A DNA stretch of 64,000 nt from Salegentibacter_A chungangensis (GCF_042678405.1 NZ_JBHTLI010000001.1:1612001-1676000); one strand, 5' to 3'. Shown: positions 33,347-43,320, counted from the first letter of the stretch. The notes: generated by a model not told the origin, from the letters alone. Program-made: numbers and translations.

Positions 33347-36300
33347 ATGCGCATCATCAATGCTCACCAGAACAATCTTAAAAACATAGATGTAGATATT
33401 CCTGAAAATCAGTTGATCGTGGTGACGGGTTTATCCGGCTCCGGGAAATCATCTCTGGCTATGGATATAATTGCCAATGAAGGATACCGTTACTTCTTGG
33501 AAAGCCTCCCGGCCTATAACCAGCAAAACGCCCAATCCATACCCACAGCCGAAGTGGATGATATAATCGGGCTCCCGCCAGTGATAAGGGTGGAACAGTC
33601 TAAACGTTTTCAGTCTATTAATGCCACTTTCGGAACCCTTTCGGAGCTTGCTGCTATTTTCAGAATATTATTTGCCCGCTATGCCGGCACCGAGACGATG
33701 AGCAAATCGCTCTTTTCCTTCAATCATCCAAAAGGGGCTTGTGAGCGTTGTCACGGAATTGGCGAGGCGGAATACATAGACCTTGATAAGCTGGTGGGAG
33801 ATGAGAATAAAACCTTAAGGGAAGGTGCCATTACCACAACTTTGCCCGGTGGCTACATCGTTTACTCGCAGATCACGATGGAGGAAATGAATAAAGTATG
33901 CAAGGCACACGGCTTTAGCGTAGACATCCCCTGGAAAGATCTCACCGAAGAACAAAAGAATGTGGTCTTAAACGGAAGTGAGCGCATTAAGGTGTTTTAT
34001 GGGAAGCATAGTATAGAATCCCGCCTAAGATGGGAAGGCCTAAAGGCAAAACCACGAGAAGAGGGATTTTATAAAGGTATGCTCCCCATTATGAACGATA
34101 TTCTAAAGCGGGATCGTAATAAGAACATTCTGAGGTTTGTGAGTTCCAGGATTTGCCCGGATTGTAAGGGCGCACGTATCAAAGCTGCACACCTGAAATT
34201 TAAGTGGAAGGGGCTGAACTTCCAGGAATGGATGGAACTTCCCTTAAATGAATTATATAACAGGCTCGGGAGCTGTGACCTTAACGCCGGGGAAAAAGTA
34301 CTGGTCGATAAGATCGGCTTGCAATTGAATGATCTGATCCGGCTTGGGATGGAAGATTATCGGTTAAGTACGGCAAGTACCGATATTTCTTCCGGTGATG
34401 GGCAGCGCATCAAATTGATCAAACAGGTGAACAGCAGCCTGCAGGGAATTCTGTATGTTTTTGATGAGCCTTCCATCGGTTTACCTGAAGATTACCAAAA
34501 CTATTTACGCAATATCCTCGATCGCCTGATAAGCCGTGGAAATACAGTGATGGTGGTAGAGCACGACCTGAATTTCATCCGGTCTGCAGATTGGATAGTC
34601 GAATTAGGTCCGGCCGCCGGAACTTTTGGAGGAGAAGTTATCTTCAACGGACCTGTCCGGGACTTTTTAAATGCCGAAGACCTATCCAGTCCCACCCTGG
34701 ATGAATTACGAAAAGCATCTTCCGGGCCGGAGGCAGCTGTTAAAATAGATTCAGCCGGATCATTTCAGCCTAAACCGGGGGAATTGATCACGGTGGGCAG
34801 AAAAACTCCACAAATGCTGGAGTCCCTTTCCCTGTATGTGGAAAAGGAAGACCTGAAAATGCTTAGTGTATCAGATCAGCCCATTGGTAAAACGCCCAGG
34901 AGTAATCCTGCCACTTATACCGGCTTGGCAAATAGGATTCGTGATCTCCTGGCTAAATCTTCTGAAGCGAAATCCCTGAAACTGTCAAAAGGAGCCTTTT
35001 CTTTTAATAATAAAAGTGGAAGATGTGAAACCTGTGAAGGGGCGGGGGTCATCACCCTTTCTATGAATGTGATGGGTACCATTAACCAGGTTTGTCCGAG
35101 CTGCAACGGTAAGCGCTTTAAGCCTGAGGTGCTACAGGTGCATTGGAATGAGAAAAATATTGCCGATATCTATAACTTAAGCATAGAGGAGGCCTGTGAT
35201 TTTTTTAGTGATGAAAAGCAGCTCACCAGGATCCTTTCCCTGATGCTGCAATTGGGGCTGGGATATATAAAACTTGGCCAGCCTTCCAACACTTTATCCG
35301 GGGGAGAAGCGCAACGTATCAAACTCACTAAACATTTCGCTAAACAATCGAAAAAGACCCTTTTACTCCTGGAGGAACCGAGTATTGGCCTGCATCAGCA
35401 AAATGTGAGACAGCTGCTAAAAGCCTTACACCAGCTCAAAAAACAAACAGCAGGCATTGTTTGCTTTGAGAATCATCCCCTTTTTAAATCCTCTAGTGAC
35501 AGGCTCGTGGATAATGCACTGAAATCTCAGGCCCTGGATCCCGGGAAACCATTAGAGCAGAACAGGGATAAAATTTCTATTAAAGGTGCCCGGACGCATC
35601 ATCTTAAAGACCTGGACATAGACCTTCCCAAGCATCAATTATCTGTAGTTACCGGAATTTCGGGTTCGGGAAAATCTTCTTTGGTCATAGACACGTTGCA
35701 CGGCTTCGGATTACAGGAGATGACCAGGCAGTTTTCATCTTACCAGCAGTCCAGGGTGGGGGTTAATTTTCAGTTTGAAGTGGAGCATATTGAAGGACTT
35801 AGCCCCACGATTTGCGTAACCCGAAAAGAAAAAAGCTTTACCGAGCGTTCGGATATCGCCAAACAAACGGGAATAGAGAAGATCTTACGCTTTGCCTTTT
35901 CCCGAAAGGCGCAGTACCAAGGGGAGGAGTTATCGGCCAGTCATTTTTCCAACAATCACGAACTGGGGAAATGTGCCGTCTGCGATGGGATAGGCCGGGA
36001 ATTGCTGCCAGATCTGGGAAAGATCGTGGCTGATCAGGAAAAAAGCATAGCCGGCGGACTCTTTGAGCACAATAAAGCGCTGGCTTATTATGGTCACCCG
36101 GGCAGCCAGTATATGGCTATTGTTAAGGAATTGGGTGCGGCAAATGGCTTCAGCCTTGAAACGCCTTTCAATGAGTTGACCGACCCGCAAAAGGACATCC
36201 TTTTTTATGGGGCAGGCGAAACTGTATGGAAAGCCAACTGGAAATTCAAAACCAAAACCAGGGAAGGCACCCAGGAAGTAAAGATGCAGTGGAAAGGGCT

Positions 36301-37837
36301 TTTTCATTATTTAAAGGAGGAATATTATAAAACGCGGAAAAATAAGAACATTGAAAAGCTGAAGGCGCTATTCTCACCTGCGGAATGCAGCCATTGTGAG
36401 GGAAGTGGTTTAAAGCCGGAACGACTGGCCTTTCAGATCGGAAAAAAATCCATCCACGAAATAAAAGCTATGGATTTTAATGTTCTGGAAGAGTGGCTTT
36501 CTGCTAATGATAAGCTGGAGGAAGTGGATGAAAAGCTCATTTCCAGGATCCAGCCTCATTTGATCAATACCATTAAAAGAGCCAGTCAGTTGCATATTGA
36601 TCACCTGCAACTCAACCGGAAATCTGCTACTCTTTCCGGCGGGGAGAATCAACGGGTAGCGCTTATCAAACAGTTGAACAGTCCGCTGAAAGGGATCACC
36701 TATCTTTTAGATGAACCTTCAGCCGGATTATCCAATAATAATATTCCGGACCTGATCAGTATTCTGAAAGAACTGATTGAAAAGGGTAATACGGTTATTG
36801 TGATCGAGCATAACAAGGAGATCATTCTGGCGGCCGACAAGCTGGTACAGCTCGGCCCCCAGGCGGGGAAGCTGGGAGGATATATCACCTACCAGGGGAG
36901 TCCCCAGGATTTTCTGAAGCAGCCCGATTGTCATCCTTATTTGAAAACCCCATCCAAAGCGATAGAGCTGAAAGGAGGCAGTGAGCATATCGGCATAAGG
37001 AACCTGTCCAGGCACAGCCTGGTAAGAGAAGCTCTGGAAGTACCTGTTGGCGGAATTACTGCCATAAGCGGGAAATCAGGAATCGGGAAGACCACCCTGG
37101 TGAAGGATATCCTGATCCCAAGCATAGAGACGGGCAGGCCGGTAAATTGTGAAAGCATAGTCTTTCCAAAGAAGTATGCAGGAGCGCATTATTTTGAGTC
37201 TAAGAAGCTGAGATCGCATGCGAATACCTTGTTGGTGTCTTATCTGGACCTGCTGAAAGAGATAAGTAAGATCTTTGCAAACCAATCGGGCCTTAAAGCC
37301 CGGGATTTTTCCTATAAAACAAAAACAAGCCAGTGCCCGAACTGTAAGGGCAAGGGTTACCTTGAAACCAGCCTGGATGTCGTGGCCAATGCCATTGAAA
37401 AATGCGAGGTCTGTAAGGGACAGCGTTACCAGGCCGATATATTGACGTATAAGGTGGAATCGAAAAATATCGCTGAGGTTCTCGCCCTTAATATCCTGGA
37501 ATTAAAAGAATGGTTAGAACAGCCCGGGATGCCTGCTCACAGCCTCCGGTTCCTGGATCAGCTCGAGGAGATCGGCTTGGCTCATCTTAACCTGGAACAG
37601 CCCGTGCAATCCCTTTCTTCCGGAGAGAAACAGCGGTTATTGTTATTGAACTGGCTGCAGGACCAGGCTGCCGATGCCCTTTATATTTTAGACGAACCCA
37701 GCACCGGGCTGCATTATGCCGATATTGACCTGTTGTATGCCATTCTCGAAAAACTCGGCCAGGCCAATGATATCCTTATCATTGATCATAATCCGTATTT
37801 ATTAGAGAAAATAGGGGTTGGGGTAGTTATGAAATGA
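33347..37837 (+). CDS. Double-length UvrA-like ABC ATPase (four nucleotide-binding modules)
   Basis: A 1496-residue protein built from two UvrA-like halves (about 1-740 and 741-1496), where ordinary UvrA is about 940 residues. Walker A motifs: GLSGSGKSS (28-36), GISGSGKSS (about 769) and GKSGIGKTT (about 1241); the second module has none, reading TVGRKTPQMLESL instead. Signature motifs: SSGDGQRIKL, LSGGEAQRIKL, LSGGENQRVAL, LSSGEKQRLLL. Walker B: FDEPS, LEEPS (Asp replaced by Glu), LDEPS, LDEPS. Four CxxC zinc pairs precede each module. The UvrB-binding region is not clearly seen. Double UvrA paralogues are known in Bacteroidota and may act in DNA repair or drug tolerance; the chromosomal true uvrA is not in this window. 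Confidence 0.92.
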   Translation: MRIINAHQNNLKNIDVDIPENQLIVVTGLSGSGKSSLAMDIIANEGYRYFLESLPAYNQQNAQSIPTAEVDDIIGLPPVIRVEQSKRFQSINATFGTLSELAAIFRILFARYAGTETMSKSLFSFNHPKGACERCHGIGEAEYIDLDKLVGDENKTLREGAITTTLPGGYIVYSQITMEEMNKVCKAHGFSVDIPWKDLTEEQKNVVLNGSERIKVFYGKHSIESRLRWEGLKAKPREEGFYKGMLPIMNDILKRDRNKNILRFVSSRICPDCKGARIKAAHLKFKWKGLNFQEWMELPLNELYNRLGSCDLNAGEKVLVDKIGLQLNDLIRLGMEDYRLSTASTDISSGDGQRIKLIKQVNSSLQGILYVFDEPSIGLPEDYQNYLRNILDRLISRGNTVMVVEHDLNFIRSADWIVELGPAAGTFGGEVIFNGPVRDFLNAEDLSSPTLDELRKASSGPEAAVKIDSAGSFQPKPGELITVGRKTPQMLESLSLYVEKEDLKMLSVSDQPIGKTPRSNPATYTGLANRIRDLLAKSSEAKSLKLSKGAFSFNNKSGRCETCEGAGVITLSMNVMGTINQVCPSCNGKRFKPEVLQVHWNEKNIADIYNLSIEEACDFFSDEKQLTRILSLMLQLGLGYIKLGQPSNTLSGGEAQRIKLTKHFAKQSKKTLLLLEEPSIGLHQQNVRQLLKALHQLKKQTAGIVCFENHPLFKSSSDRLVDNALKSQALDPGKPLEQNRDKISIKGARTHHLKDLDIDLPKHQLSVVTGISGSGKSSLVIDTLHGFGLQEMTRQFSSYQQSRVGVNFQFEVEHIEGLSPTICVTRKEKSFTERSDIAKQTGIEKILRFAFSRKAQYQGEELSASHFSNNHELGKCAVCDGIGRELLPDLGKIVADQEKSIAGGLFEHNKALAYYGHPGSQYMAIVKELGAANGFSLETPFNELTDPQKDILFYGAGETVWKANWKFKTKTREGTQEVKMQWKGLFHYLKEEYYKTRKNKNIEKLKALFSPAECSHCEGSGLKPERLAFQIGKKSIHEIKAMDFNVLEEWLSANDKLEEVDEKLISRIQPHLINTIKRASQLHIDHLQLNRKSATLSGGENQRVALIKQLNSPLKGITYLLDEPSAGLSNNNIPDLISILKELIEKGNTVIVIEHNKEIILAADKLVQLGPQAGKLGGYITYQGSPQDFLKQPDCHPYLKTPSKAIELKGGSEHIGIRNLSRHSLVREALEVPVGGITAISGKSGIGKTTLVKDILIPSIETGRPVNCESIVFPKKYAGAHYFESKKLRSHANTLLVSYLDLLKEISKIFANQSGLKARDFSYKTKTSQCPNCKGKGYLETSLDVVANAIEKCEVCKGQRYQADILTYKVESKNIAEVLALNILELKEWLEQPGMPAHSLRFLDQLEEIGLAHLNLEQPVQSLSSGEKQRLLLLNWLQDQAADALYILDEPSTGLHYADIDLLYAILEKLGQANDILIIDHNPYLLEKIGVGVVMK

Positions 37838-37907
37838 AGGCTTAACTTCAGGGATTCCATCTGTAGCACTTTTTAAAGCTAAAGACCATGTAACCACAAA
37901 AATCCGT

Positions 37908-39380
37908 TTAAATTGCGGGTGTGGGTTCAATAAACTTCTTATAGTGCTCGTAGCGTAGAAATATATCCCTTACATAGTTGTAAGGTTCAGTTGCCCTCAC
38001 AAATCCGTGTCTAACCACTTCATCCAGGTAGTATTCCTTTTCCGTCAATTTCAGTAAATATTCTTCCACATTCCCATCCCAGATATTCGGGTCTTTGCCA
38101 TTTTTTTCTGCCAGGCGCATAGCATCAAATACATGACCCGGACCACAGTTGAAGGCCGCTAAAGTGAACTTTACTCTTTGGATTGAATCTTCCACAGTTT
38201 TAAACCTGTCCCTTATTCTGTCTAAATACTTTACCCCACCGCGTATATTTTGTTCCGGGTTGAAGCTGTTGCTCACACCAACTTCCTTTGCCGTGGCCGG
38301 CATCAATTGTATAAGTCCTCTTGCACCCGCCCAGGATTTCGATTTAGGGTCAAACCTTGATTCCTGGTACACCTGAGAACAGAGAAAACGCCAGTCCCAT
38401 CCTATTTCAGATGCATATTTTTTAATGATATCATCGTATTTACTGATCTTATTGCTGTTTTTACTGTAAAAGTCACTCTGGATCCTGCGCCTGTAAGACT
38501 TCTTGTTTTTGAAGTACTTATTGTAGATCACATAGTAATCGTCAGATTTTTTCTCCCTGCTTATCCAATTGTTTATGGCCTTAAGCAATTCAGGAGAATT
38601 CTGCCTGACAGCCCAGGCTATGCGTTGTGAAAACGAAATTCTGGTATCGATATCCAGTATGGGGTAGAAGGTTTTGTTGACGGCAGCAATATTATAATCA
38701 GCAATCGTCCTGTCAATTTCACCATCCACAACCATCCTGATTATTTCGTCTGTGGTAATATTCCCTTCAATATGTTCTATGGGAATTTCAGCACCAATCT
38801 CCTCCTGCAGGTTTTTAAGCCTTTGGGTATAGGAAGAGTTCTCTCTGACCCAAACAGTATCGTTTATTAGCTCCAGAGTATTTGAAATTAACTGCTTGTC
38901 GATCTTATAGCCGGGTAGTGATCGCCAGTTCGCGGGCATTCGCTGAACCAAGGCCTGGTGGGTTACATAGTGACTTTTTGTAAAACTAACTAAATCTTTT
39001 CTGGACTCTGTGATGGTTAAGCCATAGGCAATTAAATCACCTTTACCATTGTTCAGCATATCAAACAGGTCGTCGATATCAGCCGCGACTGTAATCTTCA
39101 GCTCTAAGTCTAAGTCCTTTGCCAGGCGGGATAAGAGTTCATATTCAAAGCCCATCGGCATTCCTCTATACAAAAAATAGCTTGTGGAATTATAGATGGT
39201 TATCGCGTGCAGAACTCCATCTTCTTTAATGGCTTCCAGGTCTCTAAAGGTTTTATAAGGTGCATTAGCCCGGTCTTTTTGATCTGCTGTATCCTTATCC
39301 CCGGAGTTTTTGTTCCCCATAGAACAGCTGGAAAGAATAATTAAAAGAGCAATGAAAAGGCTGCCTGTTTTTACATCCAT
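37908..39380 (-). CDS. mltF: Membrane-bound lytic murein transglycosylase F (MltF-like)
   Basis: A 490-residue lipoprotein (lipobox LSSC, about Cys19). A type 3 periplasmic solute-binding domain (about 50-290; GFEYELLSRLAKDLDLEL, GDLIAYGLTITESRKDLVSFT) is followed by a GEWL lysozyme-like domain (about 325-480) with catalytic Glu340 in QESRFD, then GARGLIQLMPATA and AAFNCGPGHV. This layout is that of MltF, which cleaves peptidoglycan with formation of 1,6-anhydro muropeptides; the N-terminal domain senses muropeptides. The gene is convergent with the UvrA-like gene. Confidence 0.92.
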   Translation of the reverse strand: MDVKTGSLFIALLIILSSCSMGNKNSGDKDTADQKDRANAPYKTFRDLEAIKEDGVLHAITIYNSTSYFLYRGMPMGFEYELLSRLAKDLDLELKITVAADIDDLFDMLNNGKGDLIAYGLTITESRKDLVSFTKSHYVTHQALVQRMPANWRSLPGYKIDKQLISNTLELINDTVWVRENSSYTQRLKNLQEEIGAEIPIEHIEGNITTDEIIRMVVDGEIDRTIADYNIAAVNKTFYPILDIDTRISFSQRIAWAVRQNSPELLKAINNWISREKKSDDYYVIYNKYFKNKKSYRRRIQSDFYSKNSNKISKYDDIIKKYASEIGWDWRFLCSQVYQESRFDPKSKSWAGARGLIQLMPATAKEVGVSNSFNPEQNIRGGVKYLDRIRDRFKTVEDSIQRVKFTLAAFNCGPGHVFDAMRLAEKNGKDPNIWDGNVEEYLLKLTEKEYYLDEVVRHGFVRATEPYNYVRDIFLRYEHYKKFIEPTPAI

Positions 39381-39655
39381 AACCGATAAATTACAAAAAA
39401 CCTATGACTTACCTAAAGAAATGTTAAAGAACCGAATATGTTATAAAGCTATGCAGGCAAAGCGGCTCGATTTTTACTGGGTTCTCTATTCCACCTTATG
39501 GGCTCGCCACAGTTGTGAATAAATGTTGTTAATGGCCGTTTTACCGGTTACCCAAATTTCACTGTACAAACTTCGTTTTGCCAATTATAGGGCAAGCTTA
39601 GATGAAGATAAAACTCAGCAATACAACAATTTCAGCTTTTCCCGGAACCCGCTTT

Positions 39656-40060
39656 TTATTCGATCATCTCGGCTGTGATGCTCAGGGTGAACTTCGATTC
39701 GTTATCCGAAATATTTTCTTCTGTCCACGGGTCATCGGTTACGGGATCCATTTCGAAGGCCGTCACCAGGCTGCCGTTATCATCCCGAAATAAGATAAGC
39801 GATTCCAAACCGATCGAAGGGGAAGCGGGTGTGCTTATCCCCAAAAGAACTTCGCTGTTGATGGTTTTTGATTCCGATGGCATAATTTCTATTTCCGAAG
39901 CTCCAAAATAAATGAGTGTGGCACCCGATTGGTTATCGATAATATACTCGGCATAGGCCATAGCATCAGTTGCAACATCATCATCTGTATAAGAACAGGA
40001 GTTGAAAACAAGTACTGAAAGGCAGGCCAGTAAGAACCCGTAGCAGCTTATATATTTCAT
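39656..40060 (-). CDS. Orphan lipoprotein
   Basis: A 134-residue lipoprotein: signal peptide with lipobox NSC (about Cys22) followed by a strongly acidic stretch (SYTDDDVATDAM). The remainder has several beta strands (SGATLIYFGASEIEIMPSES, ESLILFRDDNGSLVTAFE). No domain recognised. Single minus-strand gene; a degenerate copy of the intergenic repeat starts 19 bp upstream. Confidence 0.65.
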   Translation of the reverse strand: MKYISCYGFLLACLSVLVFNSCSYTDDDVATDAMAYAEYIIDNQSGATLIYFGASEIEIMPSESKTINSEVLLGISTPASPSIGLESLILFRDDNGSLVTAFEMDPVTDDPWTEENISDNESKFTLSITAEMIE

Positions 40061-40078
40061 AGGAGTATAACTTTATTT

Positions 40079-40120
40079 TATATAACGGCAGCGTAAAACA
40101 TAAGTTTCCGAAGAAAGGTT
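40079..40120 (-). repeat. Dispersed intergenic repeat, degenerate copy R
   Basis: TATAACGGCAGCG, then AACATAAG and CCGAAGAAAGG on the plus strand: the order of elements of the core with many substitutions. 19 bp upstream of the lipoprotein gene starting at 40060. Confidence 0.45.
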
Positions 40121-40156
40121 CCGGCCTTGAGCCGTGCTCCGGGATTTCTGTTGAAA

Positions 40157-40624
40157 TTAATTATTGATCAGGGTTATCTTTTCATTCACCTTATCCATAA
40201 ACTCGTGCAGGTAGCCGGGAACATTCTCTTTGTCCTGGTCGATCCTCCAGCTTTTCAGGTTTCCGTCTATGGAATACTGAATAAATAACCCGCCACCGTC
40301 TGCACAGTCCGGGCAGCCTATAACAGGCTCGTTCTCGTTCAGAAGCTGTACGGGGAAGAAGTCTGCCAGGTTTTTCACCTCCTCGAAGCTGCTGTTCTCC
40401 AATTCCACGAACTCAAGGTTTTGACCGGAATGATCGTCAATGATATCCTCATATAATTTTTCATCGGTCAGTTTAAAGGTTTCCACGCAGGTCTCTCCCT
40501 CACACTGGCCATAGAAATGTCCAAAGATCAGGTAGTTGGATTCATTAACTTCGGGACTTTCTGCATCGCCGCTGCAGGAAGTTAAAATTCCAAGACTGAA
40601 AAGAAATAGTACTGCTTTTCTCAT
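40157..40624 (-). CDS. Orphan lipoprotein with CxxC
   Basis: A 155-residue lipoprotein with lipobox TSC (about Cys17). It contains CEGETC and CPDC pairs (about 42-47 and 110-113), which could form disulfides or bind metal, and a terminal helix. No known domain. Single minus-strand gene between other orphan lipoproteins. Confidence 0.65.
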   Translation of the reverse strand: MRKAVLFLFSLGILTSCSGDAESPEVNESNYLIFGHFYGQCEGETCVETFKLTDEKLYEDIIDDHSGQNLEFVELENSSFEEVKNLADFFPVQLLNENEPVIGCPDCADGGGLFIQYSIDGNLKSWRIDQDKENVPGYLHEFMDKVNEKITLINN

Positions 40625-40809
40625 AAAGGATCCTTTATACTGAGATGCAGAATTTGCGGTTTGGTTGCGTTCAAAATAAATTATGGGACTAAGAGGATAT
40701 AAATTGACCTTGGAATAGCACTTTCTTCATAATACGGTTTAGAGTGCTCAGTTTAATTATAAGTCCTTGTGATCTTTTTAGTTATCAGGCAGGAAAGGAG
40801 CTTGTGTTT

Positions 40810-40833
40810 AAAGTTAATTATTTTCTTTGAAAG
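40810..40833 (-). repeat. Tail of dispersed repeat (copy F)
   Basis: AAGTTAATTATTTTCTTTGA, identical to the tail of copy D, without a recognisable core beside it. It lies in the 248-bp gap between two minus-strand genes. Confidence 0.55.
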
Positions 40834-40872
40834 GTCGTTTGCTGATCTATCTGAACTTTTTGGTTTTCATCC

Positions 40873-41397
40873 TTACCGGGCAAGATTCGGACTGAAGACC
40901 TCGTGTCTCAGCGGGAAATCGGTGGTCAGGAATTCCACGGCTTTTTTGGCACTGTCTTCCTCTTCAAAGTACATCACCGAATCTCTTTTGAAATGGTTCT
41001 CATTTAAGACGAAGATCTCAAAGGAATTGAAAGATTCGCTCAGGTCCGGTCTTGCAGCCGAAAAGAATGCCAGTTTCTGGCTCTTTTTAAACTTTAAAAT
41101 GGAAACCACCGGCCGGTCGCTCAGGTCTACCTTCTGCCTGAAAAGAGTATGGCCCCGGAAGAATTTTGCCTTATATAATTTATTGCCTTTTTTGATCATC
41201 CCTTTTTTGGAAAAGGCCAGAGCAAATAAATAAGAAAAGAGCAGGAGCACGAAGGTAAAGGTCAGGTAACCCTTCCAGTTCAGTTTCGCCTCGATAAGTG
41301 CGATGATAAACATCAGGGGAATAAGGGAAATTCCCAGGATGATGATCTGCTGCTGCAGGTTAAAGCTTGGCTCTAAGATCAGGTTTTCTTTTTTCAT
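40873..41397 (-). CDS. Two-helix membrane protein of unknown function
   Basis: A 174-residue protein with two adjacent membrane helices (about 19-38 and 44-62) and a C-terminal cytosolic domain of about 110 residues (KLYKAKFFRGHTLFRQKVDLSDRP...). The two-helix-plus-domain layout resembles bacterial PH-domain membrane proteins, but I cannot confirm it. Single gene. Confidence 0.6.
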   Translation of the reverse strand: MKKENLILEPSFNLQQQIIILGISLIPLMFIIALIEAKLNWKGYLTFTFVLLLFSYLFALAFSKKGMIKKGNKLYKAKFFRGHTLFRQKVDLSDRPVVSILKFKKSQKLAFFSAARPDLSESFNSFEIFVLNENHFKRDSVMYFEEEDSAKKAVEFLTTDFPLRHEVFSPNLAR

Positions 41398-41553
41398 TTT
41401 AACCTATAATAACGGTTATAGCTAATAAAGGCTGGAAGGTCATTTAGTAGTAAAGACTTATTGAATTAAGTTATTTATTTTTTTCTTTCTGGGAGAAACT
41501 TACTGCTATTTAAGTTAGCCGTTATTGTTTTCCATAGCCTTTGGAATGCTTTA

Positions 41554-41589
41554 ATCTAAAAAGCCATTCTTCCGAATGACTTTTTAGAT
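41554..41589 (-). terminator. Terminator of 41605-42303 gene
   Basis: A long inverted repeat, ATCTAAAAAG / CTTTTTAGAT outer arms and CATTC / GAATG inner arms with single mismatches and a TTCC loop, directly after the stop codon on the minus strand. Confidence 0.75.
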
Positions 41590-41604
41590 GGTTTTTGAGA
41601 ATGA

Positions 41605-42303
41605 TTATGACCTCATTTCTGCTACTAATTTTCTTGTAGCATCTTTAATAAACTCTTCCAAAACATCCTTTTCTACTCCTTCGTATGGCTCTTCTTCTTT
41701 CTTTCTTAGTTTTTTTAGTTCTTTTCTTATATCCTTAAATGATTTTGATATAACACACCCATCAGTGCAAGGTGTATAATTAAATTTATACATGCCTGCA
41801 TATTCATTGTTGGCTATAGAGACTACTTTAAACTCTACAGAAGCTCCATATCTTTCATAAGTGCCTTCAGTTTCAGTTTTTTCTCTATCCTTCTTATCAT
41901 AGTATGTATTTGTTTTATATACAATACTTGGGTCTAACTTGGTAAGTTCTATAATTAAATCTGTATCAGACTTTTCTTTTATTTTTTCATAATCAATATT
42001 GTTATTATCATTTCCAATAATCTGATTAAACAGTTGTCTGTCTCTTACAACAAATCCACTTGACAGTAATTGATTTTCAATTGAATTATACAAATAATCA
42101 ACATTTTCTTGTGCGGTTGTATTTATAGATGCATCAGGTACTCTTAAAACAACTTTAGGTCTTTTATTCCTATCTAAAAATTCCTTCAAATTATTAGTGG
42201 TGTAGACATCCGGTTCTTTATTCGTAAATTTTATTGTTTTAGTTGATGAGCAACTTGAAAATAGGCAAAGCGTTATAGCTAAAAGAAGTAGTCTTAATTT
42301 CAT
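41605..42303 (-). CDS. Lipoprotein of unknown function
   Basis: A 232-residue lipoprotein (lipobox FSSC, about Cys17) with an AT-rich gene. The mature part has an early beta strand VVLRVPDASINTTAQENVDYLYN, DTDLIIELTKLDPS and GASVEFKVVSIANNEYAGMYKFNYTPC. The strand order resembles small curli-assembly/CsgG-like or DUF4136-type lipoproteins, but the match is too weak to name. Own terminator downstream, so it is a single transcript. Confidence 0.65.
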   Translation of the reverse strand: MKLRLLLLAITLCLFSSCSSTKTIKFTNKEPDVYTTNNLKEFLDRNKRPKVVLRVPDASINTTAQENVDYLYNSIENQLLSSGFVVRDRQLFNQIIGNDNNNIDYEKIKEKSDTDLIIELTKLDPSIVYKTNTYYDKKDREKTETEGTYERYGASVEFKVVSIANNEYAGMYKFNYTPCTDGCVISKSFKDIRKELKKLRKKEEEPYEGVEKDVLEEFIKDATRKLVAEMRS

Positions 42304-42388
42304 AAATTATGAATTTTATTGGTTAGTAAAGTGTTATCAAATTTATATTTAATTTGTTGAAAGCGAAAACTTTATTGGGATATTTAAT

Positions 42389-42413
42389 GCTAACGGTTTT
42401 GGCTAATATAACT
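42389..42413 (-). repeat. Dispersed intergenic repeat, short copy H
   Basis: TAACGGTTTTGGCTAATATAAC: only the core is kept. 87 bp upstream of the gene starting at 42303. Confidence 0.55.
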
Positions 42414-42453
42414 AATGGCAAAAGGGGCTCTTTTGCCGTTAAAAATTCTGCTC

Positions 42454-42672
42454 TCAAAAACTCAGGATATTTGCCCATCTCAGCAGGAACAGGATCATAA
42501 AGGTGATCCCGGTACTGGCGTATATGGTACCCTGCCAGTAATAAAGCCTGGTTCTCCAGTGATTCCAGGACTTCTCACCAAGTTCTTCTTTGAAATGACC
42601 GCTGGTGAGCTTCCAAAAAAGAAAAAGCATAACTAAAAAAATAACTGTGGCTATTATCCAGACTTTATCCAT
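42454..42672 (-). CDS. Small two-helix membrane protein
   Basis: A 72-residue protein with two hydrophobic segments (about 4-21 and 48-67) and a charged middle (KLTSGHFKEELGEKSWNHW). It begins 18 bp after the 3' end of the DUF2846-like gene, so it is probably co-transcribed with it. Function unknown; the frame is supported by the clean membrane topology. Confidence 0.5.
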   Translation of the reverse strand: MDKVWIIATVIFLVMLFLFWKLTSGHFKEELGEKSWNHWRTRLYYWQGTIYASTGITFMILFLLRWANILSF

Positions 42673-42690
42673 TTAAACAGATTTTAGTTT

Positions 42691-43320
42691 TTAATACTTC
42701 GGGCTTTCTTTCTTCATAGTAAGGAGCGCGTATCTTGCCGTGTTCGGATTGTCAAGAAAAATGCTCATTCCGTTGCTAACTGTTGGCATTGCTGAAGTTG
42801 TATTCCAGTTCTCAAAACTTGCGGCAAAAGAACCCCTTATGAAATAGATCTCTCCGTCTTCCGCATGTATTTCCAGTTTATCATTCTTAGAGCCTTTCCA
42901 GTTGTAGTTATGAACTTCCCCGGCTTTTACCTTATGCAGGTAATAGGTGTTGGTCTTAATATTTATAAACCTTTTCCCGTTATACTCCACCCTGCAGGCT
43001 AAGGCAGAACCGGTATATACATAGGGCCTGTAAAGATAAACGTGGGCATATCCTTTTTCGGGTTGCTCTATTTCCAGGTCCAGCGGATTTTTGATTACCG
43101 AAAGGTCGGAGATGTGCACATCAGAAAACTTGAAAATATTCTTTTTCTTGCTCTTCCTCTGTCCGTTTTCAATGAACTCGACCTTCTTTCCTTTTAAGCC
43201 TACGACCTTACAAAAGATGGTGTCGTTCTCTTTGGTTACTAAATAATCCGATTCAGGCTGTTGGGCAATTCCCGGGATTGATGCTAAGATCAAAAACAGG
43301 AAGCTTAAACTTCTGATCAT
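42691..43320 (-). CDS. Secreted DUF2846-like protein
   Basis: A 209-residue protein with a signal peptide (about 1-19, GIAQ). The N-terminal part (about 23-80) has TKENDTIFCKVVGLKGKKVEF. The middle reads GYAHVYLYRPYVYTGSALACRVEYNGKRF and TYYLHKVKAGEVHNYNW, the strand-nG-strand-pG layout of DUF2846 domains. Function unknown. It is followed by a small membrane protein gene and preceded, 23 bp away, by a lipoprotein gene. Confidence 0.65.
   Translation of the reverse strand: MIRSLSFLFLILASIPGIAQQPESDYLVTKENDTIFCKVVGLKGKKVEFIENGQRKSKKKNIFKFSDVHISDLSVIKNPLDLEIEQPEKGYAHVYLYRPYVYTGSALACRVEYNGKRFINIKTNTYYLHKVKAGEVHNYNWKGSKNDKLEIHAEDGEIYFIRGSFAASFENWNTTSAMPTVSNGMSIFLDNPNTARYALLTMKKESPKY

Noticed and set aside
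42415..42636. Plus-strand frame of 73 codons
   Set aside because: It lies opposite the 72-residue two-helix membrane protein, whose topology is convincing; the plus frame is polar and Pro-rich.
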